From Echinicola sp. 20G (GTDB lineage: Bacteria > Bacteroidota > Bacteroidia > Cytophagales > Cyclobacteriaceae), in contig NZ_AP024154.1 of NCBI RefSeq assembly GCF_015533855.1, forward strand, positions 871,001 through 935,000: a DNA stretch of 64,000 nt. The letters are read 5' to 3'. Below, in pieces: positions 1-8,417 of the stretch. The notes below the pieces were generated by a model. It saw only the letters and a list, made by a program, of their open reading frames with translations, was not told the DNA's origin and did no database searches. The position numbers were made by a program, and so were the translations under genes. Position 1 is the first letter of the stretch. Every line of letters starts with the position of its first letter.

Positions 1-437
1 AAAACAGCAATCAATGTAATAAGTACCCTGTAAGGATTATTCTTTCCAGAATAATAATCACGAAATAAACCTGTCATAAGCCTTGAACTTAATGTAACTA
101 AGCAACTAGGTGAATCCGCTTAGCTTAGGGTGATCATTCTTTTCGAAACATGACACAGACTTGGATTACATATTCGTTAAATTAAACCACAAAACCATGT
201 CATTCAACGACAAATATAACGAAACTCATTTCATAAAAAATAGTTTCTCTCTTATTTTAATCAAATTTTAAATCTTATATTTTGTCTATTATATACATTT
301 TTAAGCATTTCATTAATAGAAAAATTACAGTTTATTGCATAATTATCTCCATAAAATTTTGATTCGTTATTATTTAAAGCAATTTACTTTTTTAGGTGAA
401 AAAATAATTTTCTAAAAAAATCTATCATCACATTCCC
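1..437. other. AT-rich intergenic stretch at the left edge
   Basis: No convincing gene is seen here. The stretch is very AT-rich, especially 230-430. A short inverted repeat (ATTATTCT / AGAATAAT, four-base loop) lies at 36-55, but with no T-run on either side it is not a clear terminator. It probably combines the 3' flank of the glycine-rich gene to its right with the upstream region of a gene lying off the left edge. Confidence 0.5.
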
Positions 438-1898
438 TTAATTCAATATCACTTTTAGATATTCTACTTTTCCTTCCCATTCGATTTCTGTAAGCACTAA
501 ACCACTTTGGTACGCTAAAAGTATTTCGGCTAATTTGTCATTTAACTCCCAAACTCCCCCAGCCGTAAATTGCTCAGACATATTCAAGCTGTTAATAATT
601 CTAATGTTGATCTCACCTCCGGTATAGACATCTCCATCCAAGAGACCAATTCGAATATCTTTGGCCATACCTGGATTGGGATAAACTTTCCATGCCCCCT
701 TCTGCTCTGGTAAATCAGGAATATTCAAAGCGACCGTTTGACTACAAGAAAAACTACCATCCAGGCCTACCTCCTTCACTCTATAATACAGCCTTTGGCC
801 AAAAAGAGGAAGCTTATGATCCTCAACCTTATACTCAGATGGTTTATCTGACCATCCCACCGCAGGTACTTCATATAATTTCACGAAACTGGACACACCA
901 TTCTCAGAACGTTCCACTTCAAAATGACTACTCTCCCATTCCTTTGAAGTACTCCAGTGTAATGTAGCTTTCCTATCAGTGTTAGAATACGTAACCTTGA
1001 ATTCATCCCACTGAACAGGTAAAACGGACAAAGTAAATGATAAGCGAACATAACCATCAGCGCCATCTCCAGCCCTAGCTGCATAGCCAGCCCCACCACC
1101 TGATCCAGTATTGGCGGCACCGGAAGAGGCTTCTATAAATATAAATGGACTTGCATTGCCTCCTAAACCTGTAGAACCACCATTACCAGGAACCAAGCCC
1201 ATACCTCCTCCTCCAGCACCAAAAAGACCTCCGGATAATGGAGGACTATACCCACCTCCTCCATTCCCTCCAATTGCAGTTGGAATAAAATCTAGTAAAT
1301 AATAGAATATACCATTCACGCCCTCCCCATGAGCACCACCTCCACCTCCTCCAGCGTCATAATCGTTATCTTCACCGCTTCCACCAGAAAAACCTGCCCC
1401 ACTTTCCCCTCCTGACCCTGCCAAACCTCCTTCGCCTCCCTTACCTCCTGCTGCCGAAATAAAACCAAAGCTTGAACTTCCGCCATTTCCACCATCGGCA
1501 TTTCCAGAAGATCCACCAACTCCGCCAGCACCCACTTTGACGGCAAAAGTAATTCCGGGATTTAACACCGCACTACTTTCTATAACTTGACCTCCGCCAC
1601 CACCGCCAGCACTTGGACTAAGAATATCTCCTCTACCTCCTCCTCCTCCGGCCCCTACCACCAAAATCACTGCATCCACGTGGCCATCATAGCATGGTAA
1701 ACTTGGCATGGTAAAACTCCAATCACCTGGACAAGTAAACTCCACCGTATAGGTATAACTTCCAGTCACCTCATCAGCATCTGGAACTGGAGGAAGTGGA
1801 GGATTCACGCACTGGCCCCAGCAAACGCTGATAAGCATTTTATAGAAAACAACCGCATATACCGGCAGTTTAATTGCTCTCAATGACAAAAACCTCAA
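438..1898 (-). CDS. glycine-rich secreted protein with T9SS C-terminal tail
   Basis: Predicted exported protein of about 486 residues. A hydrophobic export signal ends near CWGQC. The next ~230 residues are dominated by Gly, with many runs of three to six Gly, resembling the glycine-rich domains found in adhesin-like and tail proteins. The last ~195 residues are a fibronectin-like module beginning LPVQW, followed by a T9SS type A sorting tail with a YPNP motif. That tail implies passage through the Sec and type IX systems to the cell surface. The reading frame stays open to 2030, but there is no upstream ATG. TTG codons at 1898, 1889 or 1883 would each give a normal signal peptide; the start chosen is 1898, and it is uncertain. 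No specific activity can be assigned. The C-terminal module is shared with the two genes to its right. Confidence 0.7.
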   Translation of the reverse strand: MRFLSLRAIKLPVYAVVFYKMLISVCWGQCVNPPLPPVPDADEVTGSYTYTVEFTCPGDWSFTMPSLPCYDGHVDAVILVVGAGGGGGRGDILSPSAGGGGGGQVIESSAVLNPGITFAVKVGAGGVGGSSGNADGGNGGSSSFGFISAAGGKGGEGGLAGSGGESGAGFSGGSGEDNDYDAGGGGGGAHGEGVNGIFYYLLDFIPTAIGGNGGGGYSPPLSGGLFGAGGGGMGLVPGNGGSTGLGGNASPFIFIEASSGAANTGSGGGAGYAARAGDGADGYVRLSFTLSVLPVQWDEFKVTYSNTDRKATLHWSTSKEWESSHFEVERSENGVSSFVKLYEVPAVGWSDKPSEYKVEDHKLPLFGQRLYYRVKEVGLDGSFSCSQTVALNIPDLPEQKGAWKVYPNPGMAKDIRIGLLDGDVYTGGEINIRIINSLNMSEQFTAGGVWELNDKLAEILLAYQSGLVLTEIEWEGKVEYLKVILN

Positions 1899-2520
1899 CA
1901 ATATAATCCTTGAATAAAATGTACTTAAAATGTGTGTGGAAGGAGGGAAATTTACGCTAAACGACGGACAAGCTTCAAATATGATTTTTACTCTGAACGA
2001 GCTGTAGGCCGTTCTTATAAAATAACTCAATAAGCATTGTCAGTCGGCACTTTCTTAATTTTATCTCAATCATTTTCCAATTTGATTTACAAGTGAATAA
2101 TGAATAAAAACAATCAATTATTATAAAAAACATGGTAATTAACCCCCTTAAAATAGTCAAAAATACGCACAAACAAAGACCATAAATGATCAACAATCAC
2201 TGTATTTTAATCGATCAAACACCTATTAATTTTTGCCATAACTAAAATGTATCTACCAACTAAAAATCTGTTTTAAAAAATTAAAGATCTAGTTCATATA
2301 AAATATCATCGATTTTTTTTCTACATGTCTGGAATAAAACAGAAAAGATGTATGTGAGAATATCCTGATTTTTCTGTGCTTTCCTTACAAGCTCTCATTT
2401 CTATTTGACCACAGTTAGACCCAGACCTGCCTTGTCATCAGATAGGTAAACACGACCAACAAAATAAAACCCTAATCCCAATGCTGAAATCAAATAACCA
2501 AGAAATTATTAATCTAAAAA
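1899..2520. other. intergenic region upstream of the glycine-rich gene
   Basis: About 620 bases of AT-rich DNA with no supported gene. Short open frames here lack coding character. A weak promoter-like TACATTTT occurs on the minus strand at 1916-1923. The region ends at the double hairpin that terminates the next gene to the right. Confidence 0.5.
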
Positions 2521-2540
2521 AGCCACCCAGATGGGTGGCT
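2521..2540 (-). terminator. rho-independent terminator of the 866-residue T9SS protein gene
   Basis: Perfect 8-bp stem AGCCACCC/GGGTGGCT with an AGAT loop. On the minus strand it is followed by a run of six T. It lies 57 bases past the stop codon at 2598. Confidence 0.85.
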
Positions 2541-2541
2541 T

Positions 2542-2557
2542 CTGCTCATTCGAGCAG
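2542..2557 (-). other. accessory hairpin beside the terminator
   Basis: Second small stem-loop, CTGCTC-ATTC-GAGCAG, directly ahead of the terminator hairpin in transcription order. It has no T-run of its own and may help pausing or protect the 3' end. Confidence 0.6.
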
Positions 2558-2597
2558 CTTAGGTATTAAATAAAAAAATACTTCAACTAAAACTAAA

Positions 2598-5198
2598 TCA
2601 CTGTTTCAGTAACTTAATTCGCTCTATTTGGTCACCCCAAAGTATCTCCAGCACAGCAACTCCTTTCGAAAATCTATTCAACAACTGACCAGCCTGTAAG
2701 CTCAATTGCTCTACTCCATTAACCTCAAATTGTTCAGAGCTTCCCTGAACACCGATCAACCTAAACTGAATGGTTTCTCCTTGATAATTGCCGTTGTTCT
2801 CCAAGCCAACTTTTATAATATCCCCAGAGGAAGATGGGTTGGGATACAGCTTCCATACGCCTGAAACATATATAGCATCTGGTACTTTAATCGCCATTAC
2901 ATCCGTATAAGAATATTTCCCACTCAAATCCACTTGCTTGATCCTGTAATAAACCTTTCCACCATTTAAGGGCAAGTTCGCATCATTAAACTTATACTGC
3001 ACTGCTTGATCAGACCAACCCACAGCAGAAACTTCCCCTATCTTTTCAAATCCTAAAACTCCTCCCACTGATCTTTCTATCTCGAAATGACTGTTCTCCC
3101 ACTCTTTATTTACTACCCATTCAACACTGGCCCTTCTACCCTCTTTGATAAATTCAGCTGACCATCCTGCCCAATCAACAGGTAAAACTGCCATTACCCT
3201 TAAACCAAAATTAGCATTGACTACTGAGGTATTATTTAAATTAAAAGCCTCCAAAACACCATCACTTCCTAATAAGTTTATCCCCACTGTGGTGCCTAAT
3301 TGCTCACCACTATTTTCCCAATTCTCTGGTAAAGATGGCTCTGGGCTTTCCTCACCCTCTTCCGCATCAGTTGTAGATAAAACCACCTTATAACTTCCAT
3401 CCGGAACTCTCTCAATGGTATAAGTTCCATCTGACTGCACAGAAGCACTCGCAACCACTTTATTGTCCCCATCAATTATCAATGCATAAAGCCCAGATGC
3501 TGCTGTAGGTGTTCCACTCACCAAATCATCCTCCAATCCATTTTCATCATCGTACACATTACCTTGAAAGGTCAAATACCTATAGCCATCGCCCTCATTT
3601 ACTTCGGTATAATAAGAAGCTGCCCAAGTATTGATGGTATTATTTTGACTAAATCCATTATCCCCATCCGCATGCCATATGTGTGAAGTTCCCGCTTCAC
3701 CAGTCACATTTAAAACTGCAGAAACAGCACTTACAGCCGATCCATCTTCTAAACCGACAAAGCCTGTCTCCCCATCACGAGGAATTAGGGAATCATCCCA
3801 ATAAATATCATTGTCTTCAATATCTCCAGGCCGCACATTTGTAATAGTAATCCCCAAGCTTTGCTCCATATCATAGATAGGGAAATGAACCGGAGAAAAA
3901 ATAACTGCCGCAAACACCTCTATCTCTGAACCACTGACTATAATATTACCATTGGCATCTTTTCCATCCCAATAAATTTCATAATCTCCAGGAGCATCAT
4001 AACTTTCACTCATTACGATATCCACTCCTGTATCATAGATACCATTACCATTCAAATCTATAAGTACATCCACAATACCAGGTAAGCTAATAGAGATATC
4101 CACCCATGCCTCACCGCCTTGACCAACCCCAGTCTTCTCTTGGTAATCGATCAACAAACTTGCATTGGGAGTTTCGGTAGTAGGCCAAAATTCATGGTCC
4201 GGATCACTAACAAAAAGAGGATATTGGTAATTTGAAGAGGTACCACGAATAGATTTCCGATTATCGACATGATTTCCTTGATCATTTCTTGGTCCATCTT
4301 GATTGGCAAAAAAATTCACAAAACCAGCATTGGAATTAGAAAATTTAGCATGCTTTACAAAATACTCATTTCCACTTCCTCCAAAAGTATCATCTACAGG
4401 CACAAAAAAACCAAAGTCACTATGCAATGCTTTATCATTGGCTGCCCCAGCAGTTTCTGGCACATCACTAATAATGCTCCAATATTTACAATATACTCTA
4501 CCTGGCCTCACTTCATTGCTAGAATTAGCAACTGTAATATCCCAAAAACTAATTGGAAGACCATCAGTTAGAGAAGTCCCATCTGAATGTGAAATTTCAA
4601 CCCAAAAAGCCCTATCCTCTCCTGTGTCATTGGTAAACGAATAGGCATCATAACCTCCTGAGCCCACAATTGCATTAGGACCATTGGCCGCAGCTATCGC
4701 ATTTACGGGTCTACCTGTAATTCCCCCGGTGGAATGGGCATCATATGTATGGTCATCTGCTAACCTCCTGGCTGAACCACTTGTTCCATCAGGGAAAAAC
4801 CCCACATCGGTATCATCATAATACCAACGAACTCGAATATTGTTACTGTTATTGTAATATGTATACCAACTACTTGAAGAAAAATAGTAGCTCTTTACTT
4901 TCCTAAATCCCCAATGAACAGTTTCGCCAGCTTTTACATATACATAAAGTCTATGATCAGGGTTATAGCCAGTCGAACTGGTCGGCATCATCATATAACC
5001 TCGGGTTACATAATGCCCATTCCCGACGGAAGTTGCTCTATGTTCTGGTACCCATAGCCAGCTTCTATTTCCACTTGCTGTACCCCAATCTCCTGAACCT
5101 TCAGCAATGGCTCTAGGACAAAAAGAAATAAAAATAAGTACTGTCCCTATCAATATTTGAAAAAAACACCAAGGGACGCTTTTAGTTTTATGGTTCAT
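2598..5198 (-). CDS. large secreted T9SS-tailed protein, paralogue A
   Basis: 866-residue predicted surface or secreted protein. A signal peptide of about 32 residues ends at AIAEGSGDWG. The N-terminal ~340 residues are rich in Trp, Tyr and Gly. A middle part carries Asp/Asn-rich, calcium-site-like motifs (DLNGNGIYDTGVD, DGKDANGN) near residues 380-430. From residue 672 there is a fibronectin-like module (LPVDW) and a T9SS type A tail with YPNP near 784-787. It is closely similar over its whole length to the next gene to the right (5554-8055), so the pair arose by tandem duplication. I recognise no enzymatic domain. Surface adhesion or matrix function is only a guess from architecture. It is well separated from its neighbours and has its own terminator. 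Confidence 0.85.
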   Translation of the reverse strand: MNHKTKSVPWCFFQILIGTVLIFISFCPRAIAEGSGDWGTASGNRSWLWVPEHRATSVGNGHYVTRGYMMMPTSSTGYNPDHRLYVYVKAGETVHWGFRKVKSYYFSSSSWYTYYNNSNNIRVRWYYDDTDVGFFPDGTSGSARRLADDHTYDAHSTGGITGRPVNAIAAANGPNAIVGSGGYDAYSFTNDTGEDRAFWVEISHSDGTSLTDGLPISFWDITVANSSNEVRPGRVYCKYWSIISDVPETAGAANDKALHSDFGFFVPVDDTFGGSGNEYFVKHAKFSNSNAGFVNFFANQDGPRNDQGNHVDNRKSIRGTSSNYQYPLFVSDPDHEFWPTTETPNASLLIDYQEKTGVGQGGEAWVDISISLPGIVDVLIDLNGNGIYDTGVDIVMSESYDAPGDYEIYWDGKDANGNIIVSGSEIEVFAAVIFSPVHFPIYDMEQSLGITITNVRPGDIEDNDIYWDDSLIPRDGETGFVGLEDGSAVSAVSAVLNVTGEAGTSHIWHADGDNGFSQNNTINTWAASYYTEVNEGDGYRYLTFQGNVYDDENGLEDDLVSGTPTAASGLYALIIDGDNKVVASASVQSDGTYTIERVPDGSYKVVLSTTDAEEGEESPEPSLPENWENSGEQLGTTVGINLLGSDGVLEAFNLNNTSVVNANFGLRVMAVLPVDWAGWSAEFIKEGRRASVEWVVNKEWENSHFEIERSVGGVLGFEKIGEVSAVGWSDQAVQYKFNDANLPLNGGKVYYRIKQVDLSGKYSYTDVMAIKVPDAIYVSGVWKLYPNPSSSGDIIKVGLENNGNYQGETIQFRLIGVQGSSEQFEVNGVEQLSLQAGQLLNRFSKGVAVLEILWGDQIERIKLLKQ

Positions 5199-5367
5199 GC
5201 ATCTTTGTTAAAAGGATAAAACATGCACCTCTTTTCCTGCTTTCTTTTTTGGACAATTAGGTGATCATTGGCGCTACAAATAATTACAGAAATAAATTGG
5301 TGTTACTAATTAGGTAGAGCATGTACTGCATCAGTTGGTGCAAATGCATTTCATACTGCTTTAAAAA

Positions 5368-5393
5368 CCTTATAAAACTACGTTAATTAACGT
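5368..5393 (-). promoter_or_regulatory. shared bipartite upstream motif, copy A
   Basis: On the minus strand ACGTTAAT, ten bases, then TTATAAGG, about 190 bases upstream of the paralogue A start. The distal half extends into the perfect 14-bp palindrome ACGTTAATTAACGT at 5380-5393. The same two blocks, at the same 18-base offset and the same distance from the start, occur upstream of paralogue B. A transcription-factor site is the simplest reading. Confidence 0.5.
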
Positions 5394-5403
5394 CTACTAT
5401 CAC

Positions 5404-5438
5404 ATATTTAGAAAAAATATTCTAATTTTTCTAAATAT
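5404..5438. repeat. AT-rich inverted repeat
   Basis: Perfect 13-bp arms (ATATTTAGAAAAA and its complement) around a 9-base loop. It lies 116 bases past the stop of paralogue B and just upstream of the palindrome. It could be a weak terminator of B or an operator; no T-run follows it. Confidence 0.5.
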
Positions 5439-5553
5439 TCAGAATATTATTTTGAAAAGCAAAAACATACGGAAAAACTGCAAAAAACCTATCTTATAAA
5501 TTATAAGAAACTAAATACCAACCCCTTACAAACCAAAACTTTAAATCAACTCC

Positions 5554-8055
5554 TTATTGATAAATAATCTTAATGCACTCCATATGATCCTCCCAATGAA
5601 CTTCTAAAAGCAACAATCCTTTTGACATCCCTTCCAATAAACTCTTCACTCCAGTATTTATTTCTTCAACATTATTCGCTTCAAGATATGGTGATGCTTT
5701 TGTTATCCCAACCAAGCGAACCTTTATGGTGCCTTTTATGACCTCTCTTTCATTCAAATAATTTAGCCTGATATTATCCCCACTTGCTGGGTTAGGACAA
5801 ACCACCCATCCACTTTTAGAAAAGGTCTTGGAATTTACGGATTGACCTAAAACCTTACTATAACTGAATCTACCGTTTAAATCTACTTGCTTTATCCGGT
5901 AATAGATCCTCCCTCCGGAAATAGGTAATTGCACATCTTTGTAACTATACTCTATTCTACTTTCACTCCAGCCTATTGCCTCTATTTTACCTATTTCCTC
6001 AAAACCTTCCTGTCCATCCTTTGACCTTTCAATTATATAGTGGCTATTTTCCCATTCCTTACCCACTGACCATGAAAGTTCTACATTTTCATTTCTATAA
6101 TTGAGATAAAAACTTTCCCATTGCACAGGAAGTATTGACAATGTTCTTAAACCAAAATTAGCGTCTACTATTGAAGTATTGTCAAGATCAATGGTTTCTA
6201 ATATCCCATTATTACCTTTTAAATTAATCCCACTGATCACACCTAATTGCTCACCTGTATTCTCCCAATCTTCGGGAAGTGACGGGCCGGGGCTAGAATC
6301 ACCGGGGTTAGCATTTACTGTACTCAAAATAACACTATAAATTCCATCCGGAATTCTATCCATCAAATAAGCTCCATCTGATTCAACTGGAGCACTGGCC
6401 ACCACCTTATTATCTGCATCAATTATCAATGCATAAAGACCAGTTGCTGCTGTAGGTGTTCCACTCACCAAATCATCATCCAATCCATTCTCATCATCAA
6501 ATACATTACCTCTAAAGGTCAAATACCGATAGCCATCTTCTTCATTAACCTCCGCATAGTAAGATGCAGCCCAGGTATTGATGGTATTCAAATTTCCAAA
6601 CCCTTCATTTCCAGACGCATACCAAATATGAGATGTTCCGGCTTCCCCAGTTACATTCACCTCCAAGGACTGGTCATTATCAACAGAAATTTCGGAATCA
6701 TCCCAGTATATATCATTATTCTCTGGATCACCTGGCCGAACATTGGTTATGGTAATTCCCAGACTTTGCTCCATATCATAAACTGGAAAGTGAACAGGGG
6801 CAAAGACTACAGCGGCAAAAACTTCAATCTGGGATCCACTTACTACCACATTTCCATTAGCATCTTTACCGTCCCAATAAATTTGGTAATCACCAGGAGC
6901 ATCATAACTCTCACTCATTATGATATCCACTCCTCCATCATATACTCCGTTTCCATTAAGATCTATCAATACATCTACTATTCCTGGAAGGCTGATATTA
7001 AAATCCACCCAAGCTTCACCTCCTGTTCCGGTAGGGATCTTTTCCTGATATGATATATCTAATGTTGCAGTGGGAACCTCAGTGGTAGGCCAAAACTCTA
7101 TATCTGGATCATTTAAAAAAAGTGGATATTGGTAATTGGAAGAAGTCCCAGAAATTGACTTTCTATTCTCAACATGACTCCCTTGATCATTACGCGGGCC
7201 GTCCTGATTGGCAAAAAAATTAACATATCCTCCATTTGCCCCACCAAAATGGGCATATTTCACAAAGTAAGCATCTCCCTCTCCTCCAAAAGTATCATCT
7301 ACCGGCACAAAGAATCCAAAATTATCGTGAAAGGATTGATTATTGGCCACCCCCTCTTCACTGGGAAGGCCATTATATACACTCCAATATTTACAATACA
7401 CTCTACCCGCCTGTATATCTGTACCGTTCGCTACTGTAATGTCCCAGTAATCAATTTGGAACCCATTATCAATTATATCACCATCTTCATCGGAGATTTC
7501 AATCCAAAAAGCCCTATCAGCGCCAGTGGAATTGGTAAAGGAATAAGCCTCATATCCGCTTGTCCCCACAATATCTTCAGGTCCATTAGCCGCTTCCTGT
7601 GCATCTGCTGGCCTACCTTCACCTCCACCATCATCACCTGCATCATAATATTCATCATCGATTTCTACCATATCACCACCGGTACCGACGGGAAAAAAAG
7701 AGGTATCTGTATTATCATATAGCCACCTCACTCGCATATTGTCTCCTCCACTTCGCTTTCTAAACCCCCAGTAAACAGTTTCTCCATTCTTTACATAAAC
7801 ATAAAACCTGTGGTCGGGATTATAACTATCAGCATTGGATGGCAACATCATAAAACCTCGAGTGCCATAACCTGTATTAGAGGTACTACTGTTGGAGGGC
7901 ACCCAAAGCCAGCTTCTGCGATCGGTTGCTGTTCCCCAATCTCCTGAACCTTCAGCTAGACCCGGTTTTGCATTTAATGCCGTCAGTAGGACAAAAAGTC
8001 CTACCGAAAGCAATAACTGTGGTTGAAAATAATTAACTGTAGTAGTTTTTTCCAT
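5554..8055 (-). CDS. large secreted T9SS-tailed protein, paralogue B
   Basis: 833-residue exported protein with a signal peptide ending near PGLAEGSGDWG. It aligns with paralogue A throughout, with long identical runs around the FGFFVPVDDTFGG block, the NFFANQDGPRNDQG block and the DMEQSLGITITNVRPGD block. The calcium-site-like DLNGNGVYDGGVD is also kept. A fibronectin-like module (LPVQW) and a T9SS type A tail form the last ~190 residues; the tail motif here is CPNP instead of YPNP. Paralogue A carries extra residues after its DSLIPRDGE block. Function is unknown; export by T9SS is inferred from the tail. The promoter region contains the bipartite motif also found before paralogue A. Confidence 0.85.
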   Translation of the reverse strand: MEKTTTVNYFQPQLLLSVGLFVLLTALNAKPGLAEGSGDWGTATDRRSWLWVPSNSSTSNTGYGTRGFMMLPSNADSYNPDHRFYVYVKNGETVYWGFRKRSGGDNMRVRWLYDNTDTSFFPVGTGGDMVEIDDEYYDAGDDGGGEGRPADAQEAANGPEDIVGTSGYEAYSFTNSTGADRAFWIEISDEDGDIIDNGFQIDYWDITVANGTDIQAGRVYCKYWSVYNGLPSEEGVANNQSFHDNFGFFVPVDDTFGGEGDAYFVKYAHFGGANGGYVNFFANQDGPRNDQGSHVENRKSISGTSSNYQYPLFLNDPDIEFWPTTEVPTATLDISYQEKIPTGTGGEAWVDFNISLPGIVDVLIDLNGNGVYDGGVDIIMSESYDAPGDYQIYWDGKDANGNVVVSGSQIEVFAAVVFAPVHFPVYDMEQSLGITITNVRPGDPENNDIYWDDSEISVDNDQSLEVNVTGEAGTSHIWYASGNEGFGNLNTINTWAASYYAEVNEEDGYRYLTFRGNVFDDENGLDDDLVSGTPTAATGLYALIIDADNKVVASAPVESDGAYLMDRIPDGIYSVILSTVNANPGDSSPGPSLPEDWENTGEQLGVISGINLKGNNGILETIDLDNTSIVDANFGLRTLSILPVQWESFYLNYRNENVELSWSVGKEWENSHYIIERSKDGQEGFEEIGKIEAIGWSESRIEYSYKDVQLPISGGRIYYRIKQVDLNGRFSYSKVLGQSVNSKTFSKSGWVVCPNPASGDNIRLNYLNEREVIKGTIKVRLVGITKASPYLEANNVEEINTGVKSLLEGMSKGLLLLEVHWEDHMECIKIIYQ

Positions 8056-8365
8056 GCACTCATCATTTTACCGATAAAACATGATTGATCCCCTATAGAG
8101 CAGAAAGTCAAATGGTGAGTAAGACCCGCTGACCACAATCAAGGAATTAAGTTGGTTTATTATTCAGGCATTTATCCTTTGAAATCATCTTGGTGATTAT
8201 GTATTTCAAATAATTAAAAAAGCCTTATAATATTGTATTGATTAACGTAATTCTTTACATATATAAAATAAAAAGTAGACAATTAAAAATAATACAAAAT
8301 AATATTTCAAAAAGCATATTCGTGTAAAAAAACAGCATTAATCCCGCCTTGTAATAAAACAGAAA
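8056..8365. other. intergenic region between rho and T9SS paralogue B
   Basis: Contains the bipartite motif described for paralogue B and AT-rich DNA. It shares the ATAAAACATG string just before the start codon with paralogue A (5216-5225). No gene and no TAnnTTTG box seen. Confidence 0.5.
8223..8248 (-). promoter_or_regulatory. shared bipartite upstream motif, copy B
   Basis: On the minus strand ACGTTAAT, ten bases, TTATAAGG, about 190 bases upstream of the paralogue B start. Order, spacing and distance match copy A. The distal half is only partly palindromic here. Confidence 0.5.
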
Positions 8366-8391
8366 AGCCTCAATCCCAGAGGATTGAGGCT
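8366..8391 (-). terminator. rho-independent terminator of rho
   Basis: Perfect 11-bp stem (AGCCTCAATCC and its complement) with a four-base loop. It is followed on the minus strand by a T-rich tract (TTTTCTGTTTTATTA) and lies 27 bases past the rho stop codon. Confidence 0.85.
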
Positions 8392-8417
8392 CAACTTATC
8401 TTTAATCAAACGGATTT

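Larger units (their letters stand above)
5199..5553. other. intergenic region between the T9SS paralogues
   Basis: Holds the upstream control region of paralogue A: a 14-bp perfect palindrome at 5380-5393 within a bipartite motif shared with paralogue B, and an AT-rich inverted repeat at 5404-5438. No gene is seen and no TAnnTTTG box was found near the start. Confidence 0.55.

Noticed and set aside
438..1898. Glycine-rich gene as a phage tail protein
   Set aside because: It has an export signal and a T9SS tail, and no phage gene is nearby.
4303..4644. Plus-strand open frame opposite paralogue A
   Set aside because: It is the complement of a well-supported gene and has no family features. 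Similar opposite-strand frames across the window were left out for the same reason.
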